Assembly (NCBI RefSeq): GCF_001698225.1
Contig: NZ_CP016594.1
Coordinates: 186,001-250,000 of the forward strand
DNA: 64,000 nucleotides
Reading direction: 5' to 3'
From: Gordonia terrae
GTDB lineage: Bacteria > Actinomycetota > Actinomycetes > Mycobacteriales > Mycobacteriaceae
Shown here one piece after another: positions 42,817 through 53,992 of the stretch. Numbering within the stretch: the stretch's first letter is position 1; every line of letters begins with the position of its first letter. The notes under the pieces are model-generated. The model was not told the DNA's origin. It did not search any database and saw nothing but the letters and a program-made list of their open reading frames with translations. The translations under genes and the position numbers were made by a program.

Positions 42817-45555
42817 GTGCTCGCGTCTCATTCCGCTGACCGTCGCGAGGTGGTCGACGAGATGCGCGACGTCGTCGCGACCGCCCAGCGGGAACCGGGA
42901 ACAGCCCGTCGCGGAGTCTGCGTGATCACCGCCGGACCGGGGGCCGGCAAGACCCACACCTTGCGGGAATTGGCGTCGGCCGCCGACGGATCCGTCCGGA
43001 CGGTTCGGGCGGACGAACTGTCGTGGCGCCAGCCGTTCGGGCTCGCGGGGCAGTTGCTCGACGTCGATCTGCCCAACCCGGTGCCCGACGGCTTCGAGGA
43101 CGACCTGTATGCGCGCGTGGACGCGCTGTGCGCCGGTGGTCCGCTGGTGCTCGTCGTCGACGACGCGCATCACGCCGACGCCGCGACCCTGGAACTGTTG
43201 TCTCGTCTCGTGACCGCAACCCGGGTCCTGCCGCTGACGCTCCTCGTCGGTCGCCGGCCGCTACCGGAACGGGACCTGCTGAACCGGCTCGTGGCACGCG
43301 CGGAGGTCGGCGAATGGTCGTTGCCACCGCTGGGCGTCGACGAGGTCCGCCGCATCTCGGCCGAGATCGTCGGTGCCGCGCCGGATGACGAACTGCTCGG
43401 ACTCCTCGACGCATCGGGAGGCAATCCGATGCACGTGATCTCGGTTCTGCGCGCCCTCCAGCAGTCGGGTGGCCTGCGGATCGCCGACGGCCGTGCGTCG
43501 GTCGATGCCCGCACCCGGGCGGGTATGCCGAGCGGGCTCGAGGACGCGATCGCCGAGCATGTCGCACTGCTCGACGGCCGCGCGCGCGAACTGACCCAGA
43601 AACTGGCGGTGTGGGGTGGCCCGGCGACACTCGCCCAACTGGCCGCGGTCGACGCCGTTCCGCCCGCCTCGCTCGTCGGGGCGGCGCAGTCGGCGATCGA
43701 CGCGGGGATCATCGCCGTCGACGATGCGGGAGCTTTGCGGTTCACCCACGACCTGTATGCCGACGTCACCTACGGGCACCTCGATCCGATGTTACGTTCG
43801 GTGCTGCACGATGCGATCGCCAGTCATCCCAGCACCCGGCACAACCCGCAGTCCGTGGCGCATCACCGGATCGCCTCGGGGAGTGACGAATCCGCGATGT
43901 TCGCCGCGGTGCGCCGGGCGGAGAGTGAACTCGCCAGCACACCGGCCGTCGCGGCCGAGCTCCTCGAGACCCTGGCCACGCGTACCGCGCGCCCGCCGGC
44001 CGGGGTGAACACCGCCCTCGCCCTCGCCCTCGCCCGCACCGGTCAGCTGGACCGCGCGTCTCGGGTCGCCGAGGACGGCATGGCGTCGGCGACCGAGATT
44101 GCCGAGATCGCCGACCTCCACCGAATCCTGTTGTTCGCGTTGATAGCCCAGGGCGAGACCGACCGGGTCCGGAGTCTGATCGATGAGACCCTGAAGCTCC
44201 CCGTGGGTGACGATGTCGTCGGCACGCTCACCGATCTGCGGCACTACGTCGGCCTTCTCGACGGGCGTGCCCCCGCCCCGGACACCCCGTTCTTCGACGT
44301 CGACCTGGATGCGTCGACCCGCTCGGTGTCCGGCCTGATCGCCGAGGCGCTCCGCCTGTTCCTGCGTGGCGAGGTGGACGACGCGCTGCGCACGGCGTTG
44401 CTCGCCTCGCGACGCGACGCCGAGGAATCTGCCGCCGGCACGTTGTCCACGTCGTCCGCCGACATCTGGCCCTCACTGATCGAGCAGTACGCGCACGGCC
44501 CGGCCGCCGCGGCGGACCTGCTCGCGGGCGCCGCTCGGTTGCGTTCGAGCCGGGGAACCGACTGGATGACCGCGTATCACGAGTTCACCCGCGGTGGGAT
44601 CGCGGTGGGGCTCGGCGACCTCGACGACTCGGCCGCGTCCTTCGACGCCGGCCTGGACCGCGCGGACTCCGCGGACATGGGCTGGAAGTCGATGGCGGTC
44701 GGCGGTCGGGCCATGGTCGACGTGCTCCGTGGCGACCTCGCGACCGCGTCGACCCGGCTCGACGCGTGGGACGGGACGGGCCTGCCCAATCAGTTCGGAT
44801 TCCCGGTGCCCGCCCACGCCCGGGCCCTGCTGCACGAGGCGAACCGGAAGCTGCGCGCGGCCGCGACGACGGCCGGTGCCGCCTGGGATGACGGCCGCCG
44901 TCTGAACCTCTGTTCCTGGCTGCCCACCGTCGCGCTGGGAACCGCGCGGATCGGCGTCCGCGCCGGCGACACCGCGCTGCTCGGGAGTGTTCTCGACGGT
45001 CTCGACGACATCCCGATCCCACCCGCGTGGCCGATGTCCGGCCCCGTCGCGGTGGCCCGCGCGATGTGCGCCGTGGCGCTCCACGACGAGAACCCGCTGA
45101 CGATCGTGGCCGCCGCCGACGAGCATGCCGACATCCTGCAGACCGTCGGAGACCGGCAATCCGAAGCATGCGTGTGGGAGGAGGCCGCCTGTGCGGCGGC
45201 GATGGCGGGAGATCGGGACCGCGGCCGCGACCTCGCCCGACGTGCGATGCGCCTGACGCGCGCGATGGGCGCCGCCACCAGCTCGACGCGCGTGGCATCC
45301 CGGTTGCGGCCGTTGGGGATTCGGCTCGACCCCGCCGCACGGGACCGGCCGACGCACGGCTGGGAGAGTCTCACCAAGACCGAGACGACCGTTGCCGAGC
45401 TGGTCGCGACCGGTATGAGCGGAGGCGAGATCGCCGACCGTCTGTTCATCTCGACCCGCACGGTGCAGACCCACGTCTCGCACGCCCTGGCCAAGCTCGG
45501 CCTGCGCACCCGCGTCGAACTCGCCGCGTTCGTCGTGGGTCGGCAGCAGAACTGA
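42817..45555 (+). CDS. Large ATP-binding LuxR-family regulator
   Basis: A 912-residue regulator of the LAL/STAND type. The N-terminal ATPase has Walker A GPGAGKT (40-46) and Walker B LVLVVDDAHHAD; a long helical middle part probably forms tetratricopeptide-like repeats that sense a ligand; the C-terminal 60 residues are a LuxR helix-turn-helix (LTKTETTVAELVATGMSGGE and FISTRTVQTHVSHALAKL). It lies before a membrane-protein and carotenoid-oxygenase pair whose promoter region has a perfect palindrome (45591-45612), a likely target. Confidence 0.92.
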   Translation: MLASHSADRREVVDEMRDVVATAQREPGTARRGVCVITAGPGAGKTHTLRELASAADGSVRTVRADELSWRQPFGLAGQLLDVDLPNPVPDGFEDDLYARVDALCAGGPLVLVVDDAHHADAATLELLSRLVTATRVLPLTLLVGRRPLPERDLLNRLVARAEVGEWSLPPLGVDEVRRISAEIVGAAPDDELLGLLDASGGNPMHVISVLRALQQSGGLRIADGRASVDARTRAGMPSGLEDAIAEHVALLDGRARELTQKLAVWGGPATLAQLAAVDAVPPASLVGAAQSAIDAGIIAVDDAGALRFTHDLYADVTYGHLDPMLRSVLHDAIASHPSTRHNPQSVAHHRIASGSDESAMFAAVRRAESELASTPAVAAELLETLATRTARPPAGVNTALALALARTGQLDRASRVAEDGMASATEIAEIADLHRILLFALIAQGETDRVRSLIDETLKLPVGDDVVGTLTDLRHYVGLLDGRAPAPDTPFFDVDLDASTRSVSGLIAEALRLFLRGEVDDALRTALLASRRDAEESAAGTLSTSSADIWPSLIEQYAHGPAAAADLLAGAARLRSSRGTDWMTAYHEFTRGGIAVGLGDLDDSAASFDAGLDRADSADMGWKSMAVGGRAMVDVLRGDLATASTRLDAWDGTGLPNQFGFPVPAHARALLHEANRKLRAAATTAGAAWDDGRRLNLCSWLPTVALGTARIGVRAGDTALLGSVLDGLDDIPIPPAWPMSGPVAVARAMCAVALHDENPLTIVAAADEHADILQTVGDRQSEACVWEEAACAAAMAGDRDRGRDLARRAMRLTRAMGAATSSTRVASRLRPLGIRLDPAARDRPTHGWESLTKTETTVAELVATGMSGGEIADRLFISTRTVQTHVSHALAKLGLRTRVELAAFVVGRQQN

Positions 45556-45590
45556 TCGAACTCCGCACGGTTGGCGGCGATTTCTCCGTC

Positions 45591-45612
45591 ATGACGCAGA
45601 TGTACGCGTCAT
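45591..45612. promoter_or_regulatory. Palindrome ATGACGC-N8-GCGTCAT
   Basis: A perfect seven-base inverted repeat with an eight-base spacer, 36 bases after the large LuxR regulator and 68 bases before the membrane-protein gene. Size and position suit a dimeric helix-turn-helix regulator. Confidence 0.55.
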
Positions 45613-45679
45613 CGGCGCGGCGGACAGTAGGTGTACCCCAACGAGGACCCACCTCGGCCGTACCGAAGGAGAACACACC

Positions 45680-46303
45680 GTGAACGCCAAGTCGATGATC
45701 CTGGGACTCGCCCCGTGGTTCGTATTCGCCTGGTCGGCCGAACGCCTGGGCGCCGACCACGTCACGCTCGCCGCGCTCGCCGCGTGCGCACTGGCCCTGG
45801 CCGTCACCATCTACGAGGCGGTCCGCACGGGTGGTGGATGGAAGATCATCGACGTCGCCGGGGTCGTCCTGTTCGGTGTCATCGCGCTCATCGGCGTCTT
45901 CGGCGACCACGGGGTCGACGAGGCACTCGTGTTCTTCGGGCGTGGCGGTTCGGCGTTCGTCCTCGCCGCGGTCATGGCGGTGTCCGCGTTCACGGTCCCG
46001 TTCACCGAGCAATATGCCCGGGAGTCCGTCGACCCCGCGCTGTGGCACTCGCCCGTGTTCCGTGCCAAGAACCGCCAGATCAGCCTCCTGTGGGCCGGTG
46101 CGATCGCACTCATGGGTTGCTCGCACATCGTCGCCGGGTTCCTGGCGTCGTCGGCGTCGGTATCAGGCAGCCACCCCGGCAACATCCTGCTCAACTGGGT
46201 CGTCCCGATCGCGCTGATCGTGTTCGCGGTCAAGCGGACCCGGGCCATCGCCGACGCAGCGCCCAGCGCGCCCGCCGACTCCACCGCACCGGCCGCCGGC
46301 TGA
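45680..46303 (+). CDS. Integral membrane protein of unknown function
   Basis: A 207-residue protein with five or six membrane segments (for example residues 30-48, 57-76, 86-106, 130-150 and 170-187) and a polar alanine- and proline-rich tail. AKNRQISLLWAGAIALMGCSHIVAGF is the most distinctive part. I do not recognise the family. GAAGGAGAA precedes GTG 45680. It is 44 bases upstream of the carotenoid oxygenase gene and probably in its transcript. Confidence 0.75.
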   Translation: MNAKSMILGLAPWFVFAWSAERLGADHVTLAALAACALALAVTIYEAVRTGGGWKIIDVAGVVLFGVIALIGVFGDHGVDEALVFFGRGGSAFVLAAVMAVSAFTVPFTEQYARESVDPALWHSPVFRAKNRQISLLWAGAIALMGCSHIVAGFLASSASVSGSHPGNILLNWVVPIALIVFAVKRTRAIADAAPSAPADSTAPAAG

Positions 46304-46347
46304 ACCGCCGCGACGCAACCAATTTCGACCAGCCCAGAGGAACTCCG

Positions 46348-47757
46348 ATGACCATCGCAACGCCCCCCACCCCCGCTCCCGTCGACATGGCCCACCACGC
46401 CCACCTCACCGGTGTCTTCGCGCCGCAGCGCGACGAGGTCGATGTCGCCGATCTGCCCGTCTCCGGCGAGATCCCGGCGGGCCTACACGGCAGCTACCTA
46501 CGCAACGGGCCCAACCCTCGCTTCGATCCGATCGGCTCGTTCGTCTATCCCCTCGACGGCGACGGCATGGTGCATCGGATCAGCATCTCCGACGGTCGCG
46601 TCGGGTACACCAACCGGTTCGTCCGGACCCCGATGGTGATCGCGGAAGAGGCTGCCGGACATGCTCTCTGGTCGGGACTCACCGACGGATACACGCCGCC
46701 GGCAAGCGTGGTGGGTGACGAACTGGCCGGCACATACCGCGAACTGCCCGACATCAATATCGTCCGGCACGGCGGACGACTGATGGCGATGGCCGAATCC
46801 GACCAGCCCTACCTGCTCGAGCCGTCGTCGCTGGCCACCCTGGCCAAGACCGACTGCTCCGGGGCGATGCGGGTGGGTAGTACCGCCCACCCGAAGATCG
46901 ACCCGGCGACCGGCGAGATGGTCTTGTTCAACTACGGCCTCGAGGCGCCATACCTGACGTGGTCGGTGGTGTCCGCGGACGGGACGACGACCACCGGCCC
47001 CACCCCGGTCGACGGACTCGACAAGCCGGTGATGATCCACGACATGGCCTTGACATCCCGATACCTCGTTCTCTTCGTGTGCCCGTTGATCTTCGACCTC
47101 GAAGGCGTGATGACCGGCGGGTCGCTGCTGTCCTGGCAACCCGACGACGGCACGCGCATCGCGCTCATCCCGCGCGACGGCGGTCCGGTGCGCTGGGTGC
47201 ACACCGACCCGTTCTGGGTGTGGCACTTCGCCAACGCCTTCGACGGCCCGGGACCAGACGACGGCGTCATCGTCGACTACGTCGAATGGAGCTACCCGGG
47301 AGGGTTCGCCGACGAACCGCGGCCGGCGACGTCGGCACTCACCCGGGCGATCATCCGCCCGGACGGCTCGATCACGCGGAACACGATCAGCGACAACGCC
47401 TTCAACATGGAGTTCCCGCGGGTCGACGACCGACTGCTCACCCGGGATCACCATCGGGTCGCGACGGTGGCCAAGGGGCCGAGGGACAGTGGCGCCACCG
47501 ACAGCCTCTGGTTCCACGACCTCGCCGCCGGAACAGAGACCTACTGGAGTCCCGGGACCGCCATCGGCGAGCCGATCTACATCCCGGGCGCAGACGGCGA
47601 TCACTGGGGCGCGATCGGCACCGACCCCGCCGACATGCGTTCGTATTTCTACCTTCTCGCCGCCGACGAGCCGACGGCCGGACCGGTCGCCACCGTCGAA
47701 CTCCCGATCCGCGTCCCGGCCGGACTCCATGGAGCCTGGCTCGCGGACCCGGCCTGA
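46348..47757 (+). CDS. Carotenoid oxygenase family protein
   Basis: A 469-residue seven-bladed propeller non-haem iron enzyme that cleaves a double bond in carotenoids, apocarotenoids, stilbenes or lignin-derived compounds. The four iron-binding histidines are seen in STAHPKIDP, VMIHDMALT, WVWHFANAF and the C-terminal AGLHGAWL. SYLRNGPNPRFDP and YPLDGDGMVHRI near the start are typical. AGAGGAA precedes ATG 46348, which begins the conserved part. With the membrane protein and LuxR regulator upstream, it looks like a regulated cleavage function. Confidence 0.93.
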   Translation: MTIATPPTPAPVDMAHHAHLTGVFAPQRDEVDVADLPVSGEIPAGLHGSYLRNGPNPRFDPIGSFVYPLDGDGMVHRISISDGRVGYTNRFVRTPMVIAEEAAGHALWSGLTDGYTPPASVVGDELAGTYRELPDINIVRHGGRLMAMAESDQPYLLEPSSLATLAKTDCSGAMRVGSTAHPKIDPATGEMVLFNYGLEAPYLTWSVVSADGTTTTGPTPVDGLDKPVMIHDMALTSRYLVLFVCPLIFDLEGVMTGGSLLSWQPDDGTRIALIPRDGGPVRWVHTDPFWVWHFANAFDGPGPDDGVIVDYVEWSYPGGFADEPRPATSALTRAIIRPDGSITRNTISDNAFNMEFPRVDDRLLTRDHHRVATVAKGPRDSGATDSLWFHDLAAGTETYWSPGTAIGEPIYIPGADGDHWGAIGTDPADMRSYFYLLAADEPTAGPVATVELPIRVPAGLHGAWLADPA

Positions 47758-47761
47758 CGAC

Positions 47762-47826
47762 AAACCCACCCTGTTTCCGTGAACTCACCCCGTCCGCGCG
47801 TGGTGGGTTTGCGGAAAAGGGGTGGG
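47762..47826. terminator. Overlapping stems between convergent genes
   Basis: AAACCCACC (47762-47770) can pair with GGTGGGTTT (47802-47810), and CCCACC-ctg-TTTCCG (47765-47779) can instead pair with CGGAAA-agg-GGTGGG (47812-47826). The two stems exclude each other. The region separates the carotenoid oxygenase and esterase gene ends and probably terminates both. Confidence 0.5.
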
Positions 47827-47841
47827 TGTGCGGGTGCGGGG

Positions 47842-48891
47842 CTACTGACGGTCCGGGGCCGTCACCTCGATGAACCGGGCCGCGATGTCGATGGCCGAAC
47901 GCGCTTCGGCCGACAAGCGGGGGATCAGTTGGAAGACGTGGCCCTGATCCGGCCATGCCTGGATCACCGAAACCCCGCCGGCGCCGGTGATCTCGTCGTG
48001 CGTGGCGCGGGCGTCGGCGCCCATCACCTCGCGTGCGCCGTACTGGATGAGCGTGTTGGGCAGGGCCATGTCCGGGGTGAGCCGAACCCGCATCCGGGGA
48101 TGATCGGGCGCCGCGGTCCGGGTGTAGAGCCGCAGGATCTTCCGGGCGGGCACCGCGTCGATGATCGGATCGCGGACTCCGGTCCGTTGATTGCGCACGG
48201 CCAGTTCGAAAGTGGGGTCGTAGAGCGGTGAGAACAGCACCATCGAACCCGGCTGCGGGGTGCCCGTCGCGTGGTTGACGGCGAGCAGGTCGAGCGCGAG
48301 GTGGCCACCGGCGGAGTCGCCCGCGATCACGATGTCCTCGGCGCGATACCCCTGAGACAGCAGCCAGCGATAGCCGCGGATGGTGTCGTTGCCCGCGCAC
48401 GGCCAGGCGTGTTCCGGGGCGAGTCGGTAGTCCAGGCTGAACGCCGGCAGGCCGGTCCGGTTGCCGAGCCGTCCGACGAGGCCCCGGTGCGTCCGCGGCG
48501 AACACACGACATACCCGCTTCCGTGCAGGTAGTAGATGATCCGAGAGCCGGGAGACGGGGCGCTCGCGTGCCGGCCGGTCACCCATTCGCCGCGGACCTG
48601 GCCGCCGCGGAAGCCCTCGCGCACGATCTCCACCCGGGTGTTGGCCGGAGGCGGGTTGAGGCGCTCGATCGTCCGATTGAGGGCCGGGCGGGTCCGCTGG
48701 ATCATCTGCGCCGTCACCCGTGGATGACTGACCCCGGCCGCCGCCATCATCGGCCAGGTGACGCGGGCCAGGTAGGCGTTGACCGCGCGGGAGCGCCGCG
48801 AACCATGTGGATCGACGCCGAGGCGGCCGAACGGATGCTCGACGAGGACCGGGTCTGCGACGGGTTCGCCCGCGGGCACAGCGACACTCAT
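47842..48891 (-). CDS. Alpha/beta hydrolase of the hormone-sensitive-lipase family
   Basis: An esterase or lipase of about 349 residues. The oxyanion box reads YLHGSGYV, one change from the usual HGGG; the nucleophile elbow is IAGDSAGGHLALDLL; the acid and His lie in the last 90 residues (DQGHVFQLIPRLS). The N-terminal helical cap AYLARVTWPMMAAAG is typical of mycobacterial Lip enzymes. I take ATG 48891, six bases after TACCGT, as a leaderless start; longer starts at 48918 and 49014 lack a ribosome-binding site. Confidence 0.88.
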   Translation of the reverse strand: MSVAVPAGEPVADPVLVEHPFGRLGVDPHGSRRSRAVNAYLARVTWPMMAAAGVSHPRVTAQMIQRTRPALNRTIERLNPPPANTRVEIVREGFRGGQVRGEWVTGRHASAPSPGSRIIYYLHGSGYVVCSPRTHRGLVGRLGNRTGLPAFSLDYRLAPEHAWPCAGNDTIRGYRWLLSQGYRAEDIVIAGDSAGGHLALDLLAVNHATGTPQPGSMVLFSPLYDPTFELAVRNQRTGVRDPIIDAVPARKILRLYTRTAAPDHPRMRVRLTPDMALPNTLIQYGAREVMGADARATHDEITGAGGVSVIQAWPDQGHVFQLIPRLSAEARSAIDIAARFIEVTAPDRQ

Positions 48892-49407
48892 CACCTGACG
48901 GTAGATGCCCGACGCCATCCGGGTGGGTGATCGTCCAGGGTGAGATCGGGCCGCAATCCGACCGCGACCGACGACGGCGTCGCAACCGACATCGACGGCT
49001 TCGCGGAGAGTCATGCGGAGGAGTCCTCGAAACGCCCGATTCCCGTCTGACGTGCACCTGCGGTGCCATTGTGGTAGCCGGATTTCTTGACTCGGCCCTT
49101 CGCGTGGAAAAATGGCTCACAATGCTCATACGGCTGCCCGGGGGCGCTCTGGCGTGCTGCGCGCGGTAGCTGCGATGAGCAGGGTGGTTCGGGCCCCGAC
49201 GATGCGGCCCGAAGGGACCGTCAGCAACGGCGCTGACCGGGACTCACCGCCGCTGTGATCGTCGGCTCTGCCCAGGTCAGCCCCGATGCGGGTGGATGAC
49301 GACGACGCCGGGGACATCGTGGTCCGCGGTCCGACACGGCCGGGTGTGGCCCCAGACATTGACGACGGGTAGTGCGTGCACCCCTCGTGCGCAAAGTGAG
49401 GCGAACT
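48892..49407. other. 516-base region between divergent esterase and gltB
   Basis: No gene is supported. It holds TTCGGGCC-N10-GGCCCGAA (49188-49213), a perfect eight-base inverted repeat that may be an operator or leader hairpin for gltB, and an AT-rich patch around 49080-49130. No nitrogen-regulator site is obvious. Confidence 0.4.
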
Positions 49408-52400
49408 ATGAAGCAGGCTCCGGGACCGGTGGGTCTCTACGACCCACGCAACGAGCACGACTCGTGCGGCGTGGCGTTCGTCGTGGACATGCATGGGCGG
49501 CGCAGTCGCAACATCGTCGACAAGGCGATCATGGCGTTGGTGAATCTCGAGCACCGCGGCGCCGCGGGCGCCGAGCCGAACACCGGTGACGGTGCCGGGA
49601 TCATGATCCAGGTCCCGGACCGCTTCCTGCGGGAGACCGTGGACTTCGAGCTGCCCGCCGAGGGCAGCTACGCGACCGGTATCGCCTTCCTGCCCCAGGG
49701 CTCGGAGGACGCGCGCCTCGCCTGTGAGGGCGTGGAGAAGGTCATCGAGGCCGAGGGCCTGACCCTGCTCGGATGGCGCGAGGTGCCCACCAACGAGAGC
49801 TCGCTCGGAGCGCTCGCCCGCGACGCCATGCCGACCTTCCGCCAGGTGTTCGTCGGCGGGGCAGAGGGCATGGAGCTCGAGCGTCGCGCCTACGTCGTGC
49901 GCAAGCGCGTGCAGTACGAGCTCGGCAACAAGGGTGCAGGCGCCGACGGCCCGGGCCGCGAGACCGTGTACTTCCCCAGCCTGTCCGGACGCACCTTCGT
50001 CTACAAGGGCATGCTGACGACCCCGCAGCTGCGGGAGTTCTACGTCGACCTGCAGGACTCGCGCGTCGAGAGCTCGCTCGGTCTGGTGCATTCGCGCTTC
50101 TCCACCAACACCTTCCCGTCGTGGCCGCTGGCGCATCCGTTCCGCCGCGTCGCCCACAACGGCGAGATCAACACCGTCACCGGCAACGAGAACTGGATGC
50201 GGGCCCGCGAGGCGCTCATCGACACCGAGGCCTTCGGGGCCGACGCGGCGTCGAAGATCTTCCCGATCTGCACCCCCGGTGCGTCGGACACCGCGCGCTT
50301 CGACGAGGTGCTCGAGCTGCTCCACCTCGGCGGACGCAGCCTCCCGCACGCCGTTCTCATGATGATTCCCGAGGCATGGGAGCGTCACGAGTCGATGAAG
50401 CCCGAGCATCGGGCGTTCTACCGCTACCACTCCGCGCTGATGGAGCCGTGGGACGGGCCGGCGTCGGTCTGCTTCACCGACGGCACCGTCGTGGGCGCCG
50501 TGCTCGACCGGAACGGCTTGCGCCCCAGCCGTATCTGGGTCACCAAGGACGGACTGGTCGTCATGGCCTCCGAGGTCGGCGTGCTCGACATCGACCACTC
50601 CGACGTCGTGCAGAAGATGCGTCTGCAGCCGGGCCGCATGTTCCTCGTGGACACCGCGGCCGGCCGCATCGTCGACGACGAGGAGATCAAGGACGAGCTC
50701 GCCGCCGAGCATCCCTACGGGGAGTGGCTCGAGCAGGGACTGGTCCCGGTCGACGACATCGAGGCACCGCCGCACCAGCACATGCCGCATGACCGAGTCG
50801 CGCTGCGGCAGCAGGTCTTCGGTTACACCCGTGAAGAACTCGACCTCCTGGTCGCGCCGATGGCCAAGACCGGTGCCGAGGCACTCGGCTCGATGGGCAC
50901 CGACACCCCGATCGCGGTGCTCTCCAAGCGCCCGCGCATGCTGTTCGACTACTTCCAGCAGCTGTTCGCCCAGGTGACCAACCCGCCGCTCGACGCGATC
51001 CGCGAGGAGATCGTCACCAGCGTCGGCGGCACCATCGGCACCGAGGCCGACCTGCTGAATCCCGGCCCCGAGTCGTGCCGGCAGATCGAGCTGACGTCGC
51101 CGGTTCTCGACAACGACACTCTCGCCAAGCTGGTGGAGATCAACACCAACGACGCGCTGCCCGGTTTCCGCAGCGTCCACATCCACGGCCTCTACCCGGT
51201 GGCCGAGGGCGGTGCCGGACTGCGCACGGCGCTCGACGAGGTGCGTGCCAAGGTCAGTGCCGCGATCGACGACGGCGCGAACCTGGTGATCCTGTCCGAC
51301 CGCGAGTCCGACGAGACCTACGCACCCGATCCCGTCGCTGCTCCTCACCGCCGCGGTGCACCACCATCTCGTGCGCGAGCGCAAGCGGACCCAGGCCGGC
51401 CTGATCGTCGAGTCCGGCGACTGCCGCGAGGTCCACCATGTCGCCGCGCTCGTCGGCTTCGGTGCCGCAGCGGTCAACCCGTACATGGCCTTCGAGTCGA
51501 TCGAGGACATGATCGAGCGCGGTGTGCTCGGCAACCTCGACCTGGCCACGGCGCAGAAGAACTACATCAAGGCCGCCGGCAAGGGTGTGCTCAAGGTGAT
51601 GAGCAAGATGGGCATCTCGACCCTCGCCTCCTACACCGGCGCACAGCTCTTCCAGGTGATCGGTCTGTCGCAGGAGACGGTCGACGAGTTCTTCACCGGC
51701 CTCAACAGCCAGCTCGACGGCATCGGCCTCGACGAGATCGCCGCCGACGTCGCGGTGCGGCACGCGCTGGCGTTCTCCGACCGTCCCTCCGAGCGGGCGC
51801 ACCGCGAGCTCGAGGTGGGCGGCGAGTACCAGTGGCGTCGTGAGGGCGAATACCACCTGTTCAACCCGGACACGGTGTTCAAGCTCCAGCACTCCACGCG
51901 CACCGGCCAGTACAAGGTGTTCAAGGAGTACACCAAGCTGGTCGACGACCAGTCCCGCCAGATGGCCTCGCTGCGTGGCCTGTTCGACTTCAACTTCGGT
52001 GATCGCGACCCGATCCCGATCGAGAAGGTCGAGCCGGCGAGCGAGATCGTCAAGCGCTTCTCGACCGGCGCGATGAGCTTCGGCTCGATCTCCGCCGAGG
52101 CCCACGAGACCCTGGCCATCGCCATGAACCGTCTCGGCGGCCGGTCCAATTCGGGTGAGGGCGGCGAGGATCCGCGTCGCTTCCACCACGACGAGAACGG
52201 CGACTGGCGGCGCAGCGCGATCAAGCAGGTCGCGTCGGGACGCTTCGGCGTCACCTCGCACTATCTGTCGAACTGCACCGACATCCAGATCAAGATGGCG
52301 CAGGGCGCCAAGCCCGGTGAGGGCGGCCAGCTCCCGCCGCACAAGGTGTACCCGTGGGTCGCCGAGGTCCGCGGTTCGACGCCCGGCGTCGGGCTGATCT

Positions 52401-53992
52401 CGCCGCCGCCGCACCACGACATCTACTCGATCGAGGATCTCGCTCAGCTGATCCACGACCTGAAGAACGCCAACCCCAAGGCGCGCATCCACGTGAAGCT
52501 CGTCAGCGAGGTCGGCGTGGGCACCGTCGCGGCGGGCGTGTCGAAGGCGCACGCGGACGTGGTCCTCATCTCCGGTCACGACGGTGGCACCGGTGCCACC
52601 CCGCTGACCTCGATGAAGCACGCCGGGGCGCCCTGGGAGATCGGCCTCGCCGAGACCCAGCAGACCCTGCTGCTCAACGGATTGCGCGACCGCATCGTGG
52701 TGCAGGTCGACGGCCAGCTCAAGACCGGCCGGGACGTCGTCGTCGCCGCCCTCCTCGGTGGCGAGGAATTCGGCTTCGCGACCGCACCGCTGGTGGTCTC
52801 CGGCTGCATCATGATGCGCGTCTGCCACCTGGACACCTGCCCCGTGGGCGTGGCGACCCAGAACCCGCTCCTGCGTGAGCGTTTCGCGGGCAAGCCGGAG
52901 TTCGTCGAGAACTTCTTCCTGTTCATCGCCGAAGAGGTCCGGGAACTCCTGGCGCGCCTCGGCTTCCGCACCCTGCAGGAAGCCGTCGGTCACGTCGAGG
53001 CCCTGGACACCACCAAGGCGCTGGCGCACTGGAAGTCCGAGAAGGCCGGCAAGCTCGACCTGTCGTCGATCCTGACGATGCCGGAATCGCCCTTCATGAA
53101 CCAGGATCTGTACTGCTCGGGCGTGCAGGACCATGCACTGGACAAGGCGCTCGATCAGCAGCTGATCGCACAGAGTCGTGAGGCGATCGACCACGGGACC
53201 CGGGTGTCCTTCACCTCGAAGATCACCAACGTGAACCGCACCGTCGGCACGATGCTGGGCCACGAGGTCACCAAGGCCTATGGTGCACAGGGTCTCCCCG
53301 ACGGGACGATCATCGTCGACTTCACCGGTTCGGCGGGCAACAGCTTCGGCGCCTTCGTGCCGAAGGGTGTCACGCTGCGCCTCGAGGGTGACGCCAACGA
53401 CTTCGTCGGCAAGGGATTGTCGGGCGGTCGTCTGGTGGTCCGTCCGGCACGCAATGCGCCGGCCGACTTCGTCGCCGAGCACAACATCATCGCCGGCAAC
53501 GTGATCGGGTTCGGTGCCACCGCGGGCAAGATCTTCCTGCGCGGCATCGTGGGCGAACGCTTCTGCGTCCGCAACTCGGGTGTCACGGCGGTCGTCGAGG
53601 GCGTGGGTGACCACGGTTGCGAGTACATGACCGGCGGGCGCGTCGTCGTCCTCGGTGAGACCGGCCGCAACTTCGCGGCGGGCATGTCCGGCGGTATGGC
53701 CTTCGTCTACGACCCCGAGGGCAAGCTGGCCGACAATCTCAACACCGAGCTCGTCGACCTCGAGCCGCTCGTCGACGAGGACATCGAGTTCCTCGCCGCG
53801 ATCATCGACGAACACCGTGCCGAGACCGATTCCCCGGTTGCCGCCGCACTTCTCGGCGACTGGGACACCGCCCAGACCAAGTTCGCCAAGGTCATGCCGC
53901 GCGATTTCAAGCGTGTGTTGCTGGCCATCTCCGACGCGGAGAAGTCCGGGCGAGACGTGAACGAAGCGATCATGGAGGCCGCACGTGGCTGA
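49408..53992 (+). pseudogene. gltB: Glutamate synthase large subunit, interrupted by a frameshift
   Basis: The NADPH-dependent GOGAT alpha chain turns glutamine and 2-oxoglutarate into two glutamates. Without the fault it would be about 1,527 residues, the usual length: an N-terminal glutaminase with Cys20 in HDSCGVAF, exposed after a short propeptide is removed; a central domain; a FMN synthase domain; the 3Fe-4S cysteines in [17 protein letters not shown]; and a C-terminal beta-helix ([14 protein letters not shown]). The frame breaks at about 51328: ACCTACGCACCCGATCCCG carries one base too many, since dropping G51328 restores [17 protein letters not shown]. The rest is intact, so a recent mutation or an assembly error is likely. 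ATG 49408 has GAGG upstream. Confidence 0.9.

Noticed and set aside
51320..51340. Programmed ribosomal frameshift in gltB
   Set aside because: No slippery heptamer or downstream structure is evident and other gltB genes do not need one; mutation or sequence error is simpler.
49126..51549. Long minus-strand open frame opposite gltB
   Set aside because: It is a shadow of high-GC coding sequence: no homology, His/Arg/Asp-rich mirror composition and no ribosome-binding site. The same holds for the frame at 51254-54010 and others opposite strong genes.
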